A DNA stretch of 64,000 bases from CAWBFD01 sp963788115 (GCA_963788115.1 CAWBFD010000004.1:1550001-1614000), one strand, 5' to 3'. Counted from the first letter of the stretch, positions 1-7,648 are shown. Made by a program: numbers and translations. Notes: a model not told the origin generated them from the sequence alone.

Positions 1-2
1 GC

Positions 3-164
3 TTCGGGGGCCCGCTCGGAATCGGTGCCTTCCGCCGCCACACTTCGGTGATCGAGCTGCCGCCGCCGGCGGCGGCCAGGCTGGCGCCCCGGGTGGCGGA
101 GCTGGCCGAGGCCGAGGGCTTCCCGGTCCACGGCGAGTCCGCCGAGGCGAGGGCGGCGGACTGA
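3..164 (+). CDS. hisD: Histidinol dehydrogenase, C-terminal end (partial)
   Basis: Only the last 53 codons lie in the window; the gene begins upstream. The frame ends at a TGA (162-164). The visible part reads like the HisD C-terminus: an FRRHTSVIEL stretch followed by a helix of the type LAPRVAELAEAEGFPVH, which in the family closes the protein. HisD oxidises L-histidinol to L-histidine in two NAD-dependent steps in the cytoplasm. Position directly before hisB, hisH, hisA and hisF supports the call. In many actinobacteria hisC lies between hisD and hisB; here there is only a 187-base spacer. The identification rests on a short segment, so it is context-dependent. Confidence 0.75.
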   Translation, partial: FGGPLGIGAFRRHTSVIELPPPAAARLAPRVAELAEAEGFPVHGESAEARAAD

Positions 165-351
165 TGGTCCGGACGAGATCACTGATGTTCGATCCGCGTG
201 TGCCCGGGGACGCGCCTGGCCGAGCAGCTCGAGGACGCAGGGCATGACGTGTGCTTGCCTGCACACGAGTGCCCGAGGACAAAGAGATGCGAAGGCCAGG
301 CGCGTCATCCGGGTGCGCGGGGGTTGGGCATCAGTGATCTAGGATCGCTCG
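165..351. other. hisD-hisB spacer, no intact gene
   Basis: This 187-base stretch holds no complete gene. One frame reads RLAEQLEDAGHDVCLPA, which resembles the start of small PIN-like (DUF5615) toxins but lacks a start and the acidic residues, so it could be a decayed fragment or chance. A -10-like hexamer sits at its right end, just before hisB. Confidence 0.35.
340..345 (+). promoter_or_regulatory. -10-like element for hisB (near-leaderless)
   Basis: TAGGAT ends six bases before the hisB ATG, the spacing expected if transcription starts at the A of the start codon. No clear -35 element is visible. The same bases include AGGA, which could instead be a ribosome-binding site, so this member of the leaderless pattern is ambiguous. 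Confidence 0.35.
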
Positions 352-939
352 ATGAGCCGCACCGCAGAGATCACCCGCAAAACGCGCGAGACCGAGCTCG
401 AGGTCGCGCTCGACCTCGATGGGGGAGAGGTGAGCGCCTCGACCGGGGTCGGCTTCCTCGACCACATGATCGAGCTGCTCGGGCACCATGGGCGCCTGGG
501 GCTCCGCGTCGCGGCCGAGGGCGATCTGGAGACCGGCGCACACCACACCGTCGAGGACGTCGGGATCGCGCTCGGCCAAGCTCTCGATGCCGCCCTGGGC
601 GACCGTGCGGGCATCCGGCGCTACGGCTACACGGCGGTCCCCATGGACGAGGCGCTCGGGATGTGCGCGATGGACATCTCGGGGCGCCCGCTGTGCCTGT
701 TCGAGGCCGATCTCCCCCCGGTCTCGATCGCCGGATTCGACGCCGAGCTGACCGAGGAGTTCTTCCGCGCCGTCGCGTCGCACGCCAAGATCACGCTTCA
801 CTTGGGCACCCGCTACGGCTCGAACACGCACCACATGATCGAGGCGTGCTTCAAGGCGTTCGCGCGGGCGCTTCGCGAGGCGGTGGCGATCGACCCGGAC
901 GAGCCCGGGGTGCCGTCGACGAAGGGGACGCTGAAATGA
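352..939 (+). CDS. hisB: Imidazoleglycerol-phosphate dehydratase
   Basis: HisB removes water from imidazole-glycerol phosphate to give imidazole-acetol phosphate, the sixth step of histidine synthesis. The 195-residue protein has the normal length for the stand-alone enzyme, without the phosphatase domain of the enterobacterial fusion. Metal-binding motifs are in order: GFLDHM (34-39), HHTVED (64-69), YTAVPMDEAL (about 93-102), SNTHHMIEA (157-165), and the closing PSTKG. The repeated His-His-x-x-x-Glu pattern supplies the Mn ligands in this family. It lies between hisD and hisH in a codirectional run. The ATG follows a TAGGAT hexamer by six bases. Confidence 0.97.
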   Translation: MSRTAEITRKTRETELEVALDLDGGEVSASTGVGFLDHMIELLGHHGRLGLRVAAEGDLETGAHHTVEDVGIALGQALDAALGDRAGIRRYGYTAVPMDEALGMCAMDISGRPLCLFEADLPPVSIAGFDAELTEEFFRAVASHAKITLHLGTRYGSNTHHMIEACFKAFARALREAVAIDPDEPGVPSTKGTLK

Positions 940-961
940 CGCGGGCACCTGCCAACCCCAT

Positions 962-1006
962 CGAGTGTCGAGTTTGTCCGCCTCAGACAGACAAACTCGA
1001 CACTCG
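962..1006. repeat. 17-bp perfect inverted repeat between hisB and hisH
   Basis: Arms 962-978 and 990-1006 are perfectly complementary (17 bp) around an 11-base loop. The palindrome starts 23 bases after the hisB stop and ends 21 bases before the hisH GTG, so it would form a strong hairpin in the his mRNA. No T-run follows, which argues against a simple intrinsic terminator. It could be a REP-like element, an mRNA processing or stability element, or an operator. No second copy was seen in the window. Confidence 0.85.
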
Positions 1007-1027
1007 GCCCTGGCCGGGGGTCCGCTC

Positions 1028-1651
1028 GTGAGCCGGGTGGCCATCCTCGACTACGGCATGGGCAACCTGCGCTCGGTCGAGAAGGCGCTTGAACGGGTCG
1101 GGGCGACGCCCGCGATCACCTTCGATTCCGTGGCGGCCCGAGAGGCGGACGGGCTGGTCCTGCCCGGCGTCGGGGCATTCCCGATGGCGATGCGCCGGAT
1201 CCGGGAGCTCGGGTTCGACCGGCTGGTCCGCTCGTGGGTCGCCGAGGACCGCCCGCTCCTGGGCATTTGCCTCGGGATGCAGCTGCTCTTCGAGTCGTCG
1301 ACCGAGAACGAGGGCGCCGACGGCCTCGGGATCATTCCGGGCACGGTGACGGAGCTCGACGCCCCGGGCCACAAGGTCCCGCACATCGGCTGGGAGCCCG
1401 TCAGCTGGGCGCGCGAGTGTGCGCTGACCGAGGGAATCCCGGACAGGACGCCGTTCTACTTCGTCCACTCGTTCGCGGCGCGACCCGTCGACGCCGACGT
1501 GGTCGGCACCGCGGAGTGGGGCGAGCGCTTCGCCACGGTGGTGAATCGCGGGAGGATCTGGGGCGCCCAGTTTCACCCCGAGAAGTCCAGCCGCTGGGGC
1601 CTGCACCTGCTCGCGAACTTCGCGTCAGTGTGCGCGCCAGTCGCCGCATGA
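1028..1651 (+). CDS. hisH: Imidazole glycerol phosphate synthase, glutaminase subunit
   Basis: HisH hydrolyses glutamine and channels ammonia to HisF, which makes imidazole-glycerol phosphate and AICAR. The 207-residue class I glutamine amidotransferase shows the nucleophile Cys81 in GICLGMQ, the oxyanion segment LPGVGAF (45-51), and the His183/Glu185 pair in AQFHPEKS. The GTG at 1028 is preferred over an upstream ATG (965) because the latter would add residues encoded by the inverted repeat, and a G-rich ribosome-binding stretch (about 1014-1020) precedes the GTG. The stop overlaps the hisA start (ATGA), indicating translational coupling. Its partner HisF is interrupted in this window. Confidence 0.96.
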   Translation: MSRVAILDYGMGNLRSVEKALERVGATPAITFDSVAAREADGLVLPGVGAFPMAMRRIRELGFDRLVRSWVAEDRPLLGICLGMQLLFESSTENEGADGLGIIPGTVTELDAPGHKVPHIGWEPVSWARECALTEGIPDRTPFYFVHSFAARPVDADVVGTAEWGERFATVVNRGRIWGAQFHPEKSSRWGLHLLANFASVCAPVAA

Positions 1652-2382
1652 TCCTCGTCCCCGCGATCGACATCCGCGGTGGGCGGGCCGTTCGCCTGAT
1701 CCAGGGCGATTATGAGCGCGAGACGGCGTTCGACGCCGATCCGCTCGACGCGGCCCGCCGCTGGGTCGACCAGGGTGCCCGGGCACTCCACGTCGTCGAC
1801 CTCGACGGCGCGCGGGCCGGGCAGCCGGTGAACTTCGCTCAGGTCGAGCGGATCGCCGCTCAGGCGGGCGTGCCGGTGCAGATGGGCGGTGGCCTGCGGC
1901 GCGCCGAGGACGTGGCCGCAGTGCTCGCGGCTGGGGTCGACCGAGCGGTGCTGGGGACCGCGGCGGTCGAGGATCCCGCCCTGATCGAGGCGCTGATCGC
2001 CGAGCACGGTGCCCGGATCGCGGTGGCAGCTGATGCCCGCGCGGGCCGGGTGGCCGTGGAGGGTTGGCAGCGTGAGAGCAGAAGCTCGGCCGACGATCTG
2101 ATCCGCGACCTCGGGCGGCGAGGGGTGAGGCGCTTCCTCTACACGCCAGTCGAGGTCGACGGCACGCTTCAGGGCCCGGCGCTCGACGGGTTGGAGGCTG
2201 CCGCAGCGGCGGCGGCCGAGACCCACGCGGAACTGGCCTACTCGGGCGGGGTCGGCTCGCTCGAGCACCTGCGCACGCTCTCTCGGCTGCGGCAGCCGGC
2301 GCTGGTGGCGGTCATCGTCGGCCGCGCCCTGTACGAGAGGCGGTTCACGGTCGCGGAGGGCCAGCGGGCGCTCGATTCGTAG
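1648..2382 (+). CDS. hisA: Phosphoribosylformimino-AICAR isomerase
   Basis: HisA catalyses the Amadori isomerisation of ProFAR to PRFAR. The 244-residue beta/alpha barrel starts MILVPAIDIRGG with catalytic Asp8, has the phosphate loop QMGGGLRR (about 78-85), the second catalytic Asp129 in ADARAGRVAVEGW, and the C-terminal phosphate site YSGGVGS. The position usually occupied by a TD pair before the DGTLxGP loop is TP here (YTPVEVDGTLQGP), a small deviation. The start is fixed by the ATGA overlap with hisH. No trp genes are nearby to judge a PriA-type dual role in tryptophan synthesis, so the plain HisA call is kept. Confidence 0.94.
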   Translation: MILVPAIDIRGGRAVRLIQGDYERETAFDADPLDAARRWVDQGARALHVVDLDGARAGQPVNFAQVERIAAQAGVPVQMGGGLRRAEDVAAVLAAGVDRAVLGTAAVEDPALIEALIAEHGARIAVAADARAGRVAVEGWQRESRSSADDLIRDLGRRGVRRFLYTPVEVDGTLQGPALDGLEAAAAAAAETHAELAYSGGVGSLEHLRTLSRLRQPALVAVIVGRALYERRFTVAEGQRALDS

Positions 2383-2437
2383 GGCATCCTGGCCCACCAA
2401 AGGGGCACCGTGCGCCAATTGGCTAGATTCAAGCGCG

Positions 2438-2686
2438 GTGTTCTGGCTCAGGGTTCTCGCAGTCGCCCAGGTGGCGCTGTTGATCAAGCGGCACCTGAGC
2501 CTGCTCGAAGGCGATGAGCGACGGCGGCTCGCGAGCCTCGTCGCCAAGTCCAAGGGCCGCCCGACGAAGAACCTCAGCGCGAACGAGCGCGAGGAGATGC
2601 TCCGCCTCGTCCGCAAGCTCGAGCCGGGTCAGTTCGGCCGGAACGCGGCTGGCCACGTGATGCGGGCGCCGTGGCGGCGCCGTTAG
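2438..2686 (+). CDS. Small conserved-type hypothetical protein in the his operon
   Basis: An 82-residue protein starting at a GTG, in the gap between hisA and hisF on the same strand. It opens with a short hydrophobic helix (FWLRVLAVAQVALLI, about 2-16), then a strongly basic, charged helical stretch with EGDERRRLASLVAKSKGRPT, and ends in a run of Arg. There is no signal-peptidase site, so the hydrophobic helix may be a membrane anchor or simply a buried helix. A TAGATT hexamer lies eight bases before the GTG and there is no good ribosome-binding site, suggesting a leaderless transcript separate from hisA. I do not recognise a named family. The clean codon pattern and position make it likely real. 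Confidence 0.65.
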   Translation: MFWLRVLAVAQVALLIKRHLSLLEGDERRRLASLVAKSKGRPTKNLSANEREEMLRLVRKLEPGQFGRNAAGHVMRAPWRRR

Positions 2687-2702
2687 CGCTGGCGCCCCGC
2701 TC

Positions 2703-2708
2703 TACCCT
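2703..2708 (+). promoter_or_regulatory. -10-like element for hisF (leaderless)
   Basis: TACCCT ends six bases upstream of the hisF ATG at 2715, with no Shine-Dalgarno sequence between them. The geometry fits a leaderless transcript starting at the ATG. No convincing -35 hexamer is visible. Confidence 0.4.
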
Positions 2709-2714
2709 GCTCAC

Positions 2715-3580
2715 ATGGCCCTGAAGCGTGTCATCCCCTGCCTCGACGTCGATGCCGGTCGCGTCGTCAAGGGCACCAACTTCGTCGGGCTGCGAGATGC
2801 CGGGGACCCGGTGGAGCTCGCGGCCCGCTACGACGCGGCGGGAGCCGATGAGCTGGTCTTCCTCGACATCACCGCGTCGCACCAGCGGCGCGACACGATC
2901 GTCGACCTCGCGCGGCGCACGGCGAACGAGGTGTTCATCCCGTTCACGATCGGCGGGGGAGTGCGCTCGGTCAAGGACGCTCAGGCCGTGCTCGACGCCG
3001 GGGCCGACAAGGTCTCGGTCAACTCGGCCGCGCTCGCCCGGCCGGAGCTGATCGGCGAGTTGGCGGAGGTATTCGGCGCACAGTGCGTGGTGGTGGCGAT
3101 CGACGCAAAGCGTCGATCGCACTCCGGCGGCTCCTCGCCTTCGGCTGCGGGGCCGCCGGGTTCGGGCGCAACGCCCTGGCGAAGCCCTCCGCACCTACCG
3201 GGACTTCGTCCCTAGCCCCGGCGCGGGCGGCTTGGGACGTCTATGCGAACGGGGGGCGGACCAGGGTCGAAGACCGCGAGGCGGTCGCGTGGGCCAGTGA
3301 GGCCACGGAGGGCGGTGCGGGGGAGATCCTGCTGACCAGCATGGACCGCGACGGCACCACCGACGGATATGACCTCGAGCTGACCCGCGCGGTGGCCGAC
3401 GCGGTTGCGGTGCCGGTGATCGCGTCGGGCGGGGCCGGCGAGCTTCGCCACCTGTCCGAGGGGATCACCGAGGGAGGCGCCGACGCCGTCCTATGCGCCT
3501 CGATCTTCCACTACGGGCAACATACCGTCGAGGAGGCGAAGCGCCATCTGCACGAGGCCGGGATCCCGGTTCGGCTCTAG
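2715..3580 (+). pseudogene. hisF: Imidazole glycerol phosphate synthase cyclase subunit, interrupted by a short repeat
   Basis: HisF is the cyclase partner of HisH. The first frame gives a normal HisF N-terminal part (133 residues) with catalytic Asp11 in IPCLDVDAGRV, the phosphate loop IGGGVRS and catalytic Asp130 in VVVAIDAKR. It then runs into foreign sequence and stops at a TAG (3213-3215). The rest of HisF resumes in the -1 frame at Trp (3233) with WDVYANGGR, AGEILLTSMDRDGT and IASGGAGEL, ending at 3580. The two parts sum to 248 residues, close to a full-length enzyme. The interruption (3114-3232, 119 bases) lies in the beta5-alpha5 loop and contains a repeat also found at 15399-15497. 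As written the gene cannot give one continuous HisF. Alternatives are two co-expressed half-proteins (second-frame ATG at 3083), frameshifting, a paralogue elsewhere, or an assembly error. Confidence 0.85.
3122..3218 (+). repeat. Short repeat (family R2, copy A) inside hisF
   Basis: This 97-base segment aligns along its length with 15399-15497. Shared exact blocks include CAACGCCCTGGCGAAG (16) and CGTCCCTAGCCC (12). Both copies carry a small perfect hairpin GGGAC-NNC-GTCCC (here 3200-3212) next to the TAG that truncates hisF. It is preceded by a separate 10-bp palindrome (3096-3105 / 3111-3120) formed partly from hisF codons. No coding capacity. Confidence 0.85.
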
Positions 3581-3590
3581 CGCCCGGGGG

Positions 3591-4991
3591 TCAGCCGGGC
3601 TTCGCATTGCCCGGCTGGCCGCCCCCCTCACGTCCCTGGTTCGCACGCTCCGGCTTCTCCCGCTGTCGCTGCTTGCGCTCGGCTTCCCGCGCCTGCTCGC
3701 GCCGCGCGCGAAGCTGCTTCTTGGTCATCGGCTCGAATGCACGGATCGTGGAGGTTCCGGTGAGGTACAGGCGTTCGCCGTCGGAGATCACGGGGTTGTA
3801 CTCACCGAGCTCATGCTCAAACACATTCTTGCCCCCTCTGGTGCCGAATCCGAAGGTGCCGATGTTGGGGCCGATGACCGCCACATAGACGGTATTGCCG
3901 ATCACGCTGGCCGCTCCCAGCACCACCCCGCCCACGTCCTTCTGCCAGCGGACCGAGCCGTCGCGGGCGTCGAGCGCGTAGAACTCGTGATCCTTGGAGC
4001 CGATGTAGACCGTGGGCGGGGCCACCGGGGTATCGGCCGCGGCCGGCGCTGGGTAGACCCAGTCGCCCGTCGACTGGCTCCAGGCGAGCTCCCCGGTCCG
4101 CTGGTCGAAGCTGTAGACGCGACTGTCGATGCTGCCGACGTAGACGCGGCCGAAGGCGACCGCGGGCGTCGAGTAGATCGGCCCGGACCTGCCGAAGCTC
4201 GAGCCCTGAGTGCCGGTCTGCCACCGGACCGAGCCGCCGGCTGTGTCGACCGCGTAGAGCTCGCCGGCGTAGTTGCCGAAGTACGCCACTCCGTCGTCCA
4301 CCGCAACGCCGCCCTTGACCTCGCCGCTCGTGTCGACGGTCCAGCGGATGGCGCCTGTGCGCTCGTCCAGGGCGAACACGGTCCCGCATTCGCACCCGAC
4401 CAGCACCTTACCGCCGGTTACGACCGGTGAGGACTCCGTGCGCCCCGGCAGCGGGCGCTTCCAGAGCACCTTGCCATCACTGGCACGCATTGCGACAACC
4501 GTCCCCGGCTCCAGCGTCGCCGCGAACACCCTGCCGCTTGCGTACGCGGGCGAGGAGGCGCTGAGCGCGCCGATGTCCCGCTTCCACTCGACCTTGCCAG
4601 TGTCGGCGTCGAGCGCGTAGAGCAGGGCGTCCTTGTCCGTGAAGTAGAGCCTGTCGCGGGCGACGATCGGGGAGAACTCGAGCAGCTTGCCTGCGACGAA
4701 GCTCCACGTCGAAGGCCGGTAGGGGGGATGCACGCGCTTCGAGGGGAGGTAGCGCGTGCGCTCGTTGTCATAACCGTAGACCGGCCAGTCGACGGTCTCG
4801 ATCGTCGGCTTCTTCTCCTTCTTCTCGATCTTGGGATGGAAGGCCACGTCGGTGTTCACGACGTCGCCGGGGCGCTTCAACATCGCGTAGGCGACGGCCC
4901 CGGCTCCGGCGGCGCACACGATCAGCGCCCCGACCAGCGCTAGGCGCTGGCGCGTGGACCATGACCGCCAGATCTCGAGCAAACGACCCAT
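3591..4991 (-). CDS. Membrane-anchored PQQ-type beta-propeller protein
   Basis: A 466-residue protein with one N-terminal membrane helix (about 16-38, preceded by a short basic segment), so the bulk is predicted outside the cytoplasmic membrane. From about residue 95 it repeats the outer-propeller signature seen in PQQ/BamB-like proteins: LYALDADTGKVEWKRD, VVAMRASDGKVLWKRP, VFALDERTGAIRWTVD, LYAVDTAGGSVRWQ, VYSFDQRTGELAWSQ, FYALDARDGSVRWQK. That is at least six blades. The tail (about 415-466) is a charged, low-complexity coiled stretch rich in R, E, Q and K. No PQQ enzyme active site is evident, so a scaffold or binding role is more likely than a dehydrogenase. It diverges from the CCA-type gene; the 55-base gap must hold both promoters. 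Confidence 0.8.
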   Translation of the reverse strand: MGRLLEIWRSWSTRQRLALVGALIVCAAGAGAVAYAMLKRPGDVVNTDVAFHPKIEKKEKKPTIETVDWPVYGYDNERTRYLPSKRVHPPYRPSTWSFVAGKLLEFSPIVARDRLYFTDKDALLYALDADTGKVEWKRDIGALSASSPAYASGRVFAATLEPGTVVAMRASDGKVLWKRPLPGRTESSPVVTGGKVLVGCECGTVFALDERTGAIRWTVDTSGEVKGGVAVDDGVAYFGNYAGELYAVDTAGGSVRWQTGTQGSSFGRSGPIYSTPAVAFGRVYVGSIDSRVYSFDQRTGELAWSQSTGDWVYPAPAAADTPVAPPTVYIGSKDHEFYALDARDGSVRWQKDVGGVVLGAASVIGNTVYVAVIGPNIGTFGFGTRGGKNVFEHELGEYNPVISDGERLYLTGTSTIRAFEPMTKKQLRARREQAREAERKQRQREKPERANQGREGGGQPGNAKPG

Positions 4992-5046
4992 CCGCGAAAC
5001 CCGTCATGGTAGGGATTGGCCCTAAGCGCTCAGAATCCCCCCGCAA

Positions 5047-6159
5047 ATGCTGGAAATCCACCCCGAGCTCCTGCCGCGACGCGTCGCCGCCCTCGACGGC
5101 ATCGACGCGGTTCGCGCCGCGCTCGCGGGCACCCCTGGGTTCCTCGTGGGGGGGTCTGTCCGCGACCTCCTGCTCGGGGCGGAGCGAGGCGACATCGATG
5201 TCGTCGTCGAGGGCTCGGTGCAAGAGGTGGCGAACGCTCTCGGAGGGCCGGTTCGCTCCCACGAGCGCTTCGGCACCGCCACGGTCCGCCTCGACGGAGT
5301 CGAGCTGGATCTGGCAAGTGCGCGCGCGGAGTCGTACCGGCGCCCGGGGGCGCTCCCCGAGGTGCGTCCCGCTTCCCTTGCCGACGACCTGGCCCGGCGA
5401 GACTTCAGCATCAATGCCATGGCCTGGCCGCTCATCGGGGAGGAGTCGCTGATCGACCCGCACGCTGGCCTCGCCGACCTCGCGGGTGGGGTGCTGCGCG
5501 TCCTGCACGAGCGCTCGATCGAGGACGATCCGACTCGCGCGCTGCGCGCGGCCCGCTACGCGGGCAGATTCGGCTTCGAGCTCGAGCCGAGGACCGAGGA
5601 GCTGATTCGCGCCGCGGACCTCGAGACCGTCAGTCGTGAACGGGTCGAGTCCGAGCTGCGCAGGATCGCCGCCGAGCCGGCAGCACGCGCGGGCTTCGAG
5701 CTGGCGGATGCGTGGGGCCTGGTCGAGCTTCGGCCCGGGGCCGGGGAGTTGATCGAGTCCGTCGTGGCGGTGTTCGAATCCGAGCCGTGGCGGAGCGTCG
5801 CCGATCGCGGCGAGGCGGTGCTCGCGGCCGCCCTGGAACGATTCGGTGAGGAGGTCCGGCGGCTGGCTCAGATGGATCCCGCGCGTCCGTCCGTGGGCGT
5901 TGCCGCGGCCCGGGGGCGAACTGGCACGGAGCTGGCGCTCGCCCGGGCGCTGGGCGCTGAGTGGCTGGACACGTACGTCGAGAGTTGGCGCCACATACGC
6001 CTGGAGATCACCGGGCGGGATCTGCTCGCGGCAGGGATCCCCGAGGGCCCGGCGATCGGGCGCGGGCTCAACTCGGCGCTCACGGCGAGACTCGACGGCG
6101 AGGCAACGGGGAGGGACGAGGAGCTCGCGGTGGCTCTCGCGGCCGCGTCGGCCGGGTGA
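5047..6159 (+). CDS. CCA-adding enzyme/poly(A) polymerase family nucleotidyltransferase
   Basis: A class II nucleotidyltransferase that adds or repairs the tRNA 3' CCA end. The 370-residue protein has the head domain VGGSVRDLLLG (34-44), the catalytic carboxylates in GDIDVVVEG (Asp49/Asp51), the basic motif RRDFSINAMA (117-126) and the neck motif DDPTRALRAARYAGRFGFE. The C-terminal third is helical and Ala/Arg rich without an HD phosphohydrolase signature, and the protein is shorter than the common actinobacterial PcnA (roughly 480 residues), so it may be a divergent branch. The specific activity (CCA addition or polyadenylation) cannot be settled from motifs. It is followed after 19 bases by pgeF. 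Confidence 0.85.
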   Translation: MLEIHPELLPRRVAALDGIDAVRAALAGTPGFLVGGSVRDLLLGAERGDIDVVVEGSVQEVANALGGPVRSHERFGTATVRLDGVELDLASARAESYRRPGALPEVRPASLADDLARRDFSINAMAWPLIGEESLIDPHAGLADLAGGVLRVLHERSIEDDPTRALRAARYAGRFGFELEPRTEELIRAADLETVSRERVESELRRIAAEPAARAGFELADAWGLVELRPGAGELIESVVAVFESEPWRSVADRGEAVLAAALERFGEEVRRLAQMDPARPSVGVAAARGRTGTELALARALGAEWLDTYVESWRHIRLEITGRDLLAAGIPEGPAIGRGLNSALTARLDGEATGRDEELAVALAAASAG

Positions 6160-6178
6160 TTGACACCATCCGCGCGAG

Positions 6179-6925
6179 ATGAAATGGCACGAGAGCAACG
6201 GGGTCCGCTTCATCGAGGCGGCGCTGCCCGGCGCGACCGCGGTGTTCACCACGCGCGTTGGCGGCGTCAGCGCGCCGCCGTTCGAGAGCCTCAACCTCGG
6301 CCTGCTCACCGACGACGATCCGTCGGCGGTGCGCGAGAACCGGAGGCGGGCCGCCGCTGCGGCCGGTGTGGACGCCGACGACGTGCTGATCGGCTACCAG
6401 GTCCACCGGGCGGACGTCGAGGTCCGTGACCGGCCGCCGCACCCGAATCCGTACTCAGGGCCGGCCTCCGACCCGGCGCGGGCCGACGGTCAGGCGACGG
6501 CCCGCCCCGGCCTTGCCCCGCTCGTCCTGGTCGCCGACTGCCTGCCGGTTGCGCTGTCGGGCTCGGGCCGCACCGGGGTGCTCCACTGTGGATGGCGGGG
6601 GCTCGCCGCCGGGATCGTCGAGCGCGGGGTGGCGGCCGTAGAAGCGCGTGCGGCCGCCATCGGCCCCGGCATCGGGCCGTGCTGCTACGAGGTCGGCGAG
6701 GAGGTGATGGCGGCGTTCGCCGGTCTGGGCGACGGCGTCGCCCAAGGGCGCAACCTCGACCTTCGCGCGGTCACCCGGCGGCTGCTCGAGCGCGCCGGGG
6801 TGAGCGCGATCGAGGTATCGGAGCTCTGCACCAGCTGCAATCCGGACCTGTTTTTCTCCCACCGACGCGACGGGCGGCGCACGGGCCGCCAGGCCGGGCT
6901 GGTCCGGATTACGGAGACCGGCTGA
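6179..6925 (+). CDS. pgeF: Peptidoglycan-editing/laccase-domain protein (YfiH family)
   Basis: The 248-residue protein is a member of the DUF152/YfiH family, in E. coli called PgeF, which hydrolyses mis-incorporated L-Ser from UDP-MurNAc; older annotations call it polyphenol oxidase. Visible family marks are FTTRVGGVS near the start, GYQVH, VADCLPVAL, HCGWRGLAAGI, GPGIGPCCYEVG and the C-terminal SCNPDLFFSHRRDG with TGRQAGLV. The His and Cys of QVH, ADC and HCGWRG form the metal-binding triad. It begins the pgeF-yggS-sepF-proC-yggT block that lies next to cell-division genes in many Gram-positive bacteria. One base separates it from yggS. Confidence 0.92.
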   Translation: MKWHESNGVRFIEAALPGATAVFTTRVGGVSAPPFESLNLGLLTDDDPSAVRENRRRAAAAAGVDADDVLIGYQVHRADVEVRDRPPHPNPYSGPASDPARADGQATARPGLAPLVLVADCLPVALSGSGRTGVLHCGWRGLAAGIVERGVAAVEARAAAIGPGIGPCCYEVGEEVMAAFAGLGDGVAQGRNLDLRAVTRRLLERAGVSAIEVSELCTSCNPDLFFSHRRDGRRTGRQAGLVRITETG

Positions 6926-6926
6926 C

Positions 6927-7559
6927 ATGCCCGGATTGATCCGCGGCCTCGATCCGGACCGGATCCGCGCCAACCTCGAGCGGGTGCGCTCGGTGGCCGG
7001 CGATCGGGTCGAGATCCTGGCCGCGACCAAGTACGTCCCGGCCGCGGAGATGGGAGCGCTCGCCGAGGCCGGGATCCCGCTGGTGGGGGAGAACCGCCTG
7101 CAGGACCTCGAGCGCAAGCGTGAGCGCTGGGCCGAGTCGTTCACCTGGGACTTCATCGGCAACCTCCAAAGCCGCAAGGTCAAGCGGATCGCGCCGCTGG
7201 TCCGCCTGATCCACTCGGTGGCCACCGACTCCGTCCTGGCCCAGCTCGAGAAGCATGCGCCGCGGGGGCTGGAGGTGCTCGTCGAGGTCAACCTCTCCGG
7301 GGAGGAGAGCAAGGGCGGGGTGAGCCCCGAGGAGCTCGGGGCATTCATCGAGCGCTGCCCGGTGGCGGTTACGGGCCTGATGACCATGCCGCCGTTCTCG
7401 GAGGACCCCGAGGACTCGCGTCCGTTCTTCGTCCGGCTCCGGGAGCTCGCGGGCGATCACGGGCTCACCAGGCTGTCCATGGGCACCAGCCAGGACTGGC
7501 AGGTGGCGGTGGAGGAGGGGGCAACGATCATCCGCCTGGGGACGGAGCTCTACGGGTGA
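6927..7559 (+). CDS. PLP homeostasis protein (YggS/PLPBP family)
   Basis: A single-domain alanine-racemase-fold protein that carries pyridoxal phosphate without known catalytic turnover and balances vitamin B6 and amino acid pools. At 210 residues it is slightly shorter than the usual 220-235. The PLP lysine is Lys35 in ILAATKYVP; GENRLQD, WDFIGNLQSRKVK, VNLSGEESKGG, GLMTMPPFSED and LSMGTSQDWQVAVEEGATIIRLGTELYG complete the family pattern (written here as separate pieces). Partnership with pgeF upstream and sepF downstream is classical. Confidence 0.94.
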   Translation: MPGLIRGLDPDRIRANLERVRSVAGDRVEILAATKYVPAAEMGALAEAGIPLVGENRLQDLERKRERWAESFTWDFIGNLQSRKVKRIAPLVRLIHSVATDSVLAQLEKHAPRGLEVLVEVNLSGEESKGGVSPEELGAFIERCPVAVTGLMTMPPFSEDPEDSRPFFVRLRELAGDHGLTRLSMGTSQDWQVAVEEGATIIRLGTELYG

Positions 7560-7608
7560 GCTCGAGGCAGGCTCGGCCGCTCTGCCGTCCCCAGGCGTCA
7601 TAATCACC

Positions 7609-7642
7609 GGGAGGAAAAGCGGGCGATAAAGCGAAACCCGCT
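7609..7642 (+). promoter_or_regulatory. sepF leader: Shine-Dalgarno followed by hairpin
   Basis: A strong GGGAGG (7609-7614) lies 34 bases upstream of the sepF ATG, too far for direct use. Between them is an inverted repeat, AGCGGG (7618-7623) with CCCGCT (7637-7642), loop 13 bases. If the hairpin folds, three bases remain before it and six after it, giving an effective spacing of about nine. A CATAAT hexamer (7599-7604) could be the -10 for this short leader. Confidence 0.45.
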
Positions 7643-7648
7643 GAAGTT

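Noticed and set aside
3106..3215. Programmed -1 frameshift to rejoin the hisF frames
   Set aside because: The required -1 direction is right and an A-AAG lies at 3108-3110, but there is no proper X-XXY-YYZ slippery heptamer and the insert is homologous to a dispersed repeat, so insertion explains the data better. Kept only as a remote possibility.
4768..6309. Long minus-strand open frame opposite the CCA-type nucleotidyltransferase
   Set aside because: No recognisable domain; the plus strand carries all nucleotidyltransferase motifs.
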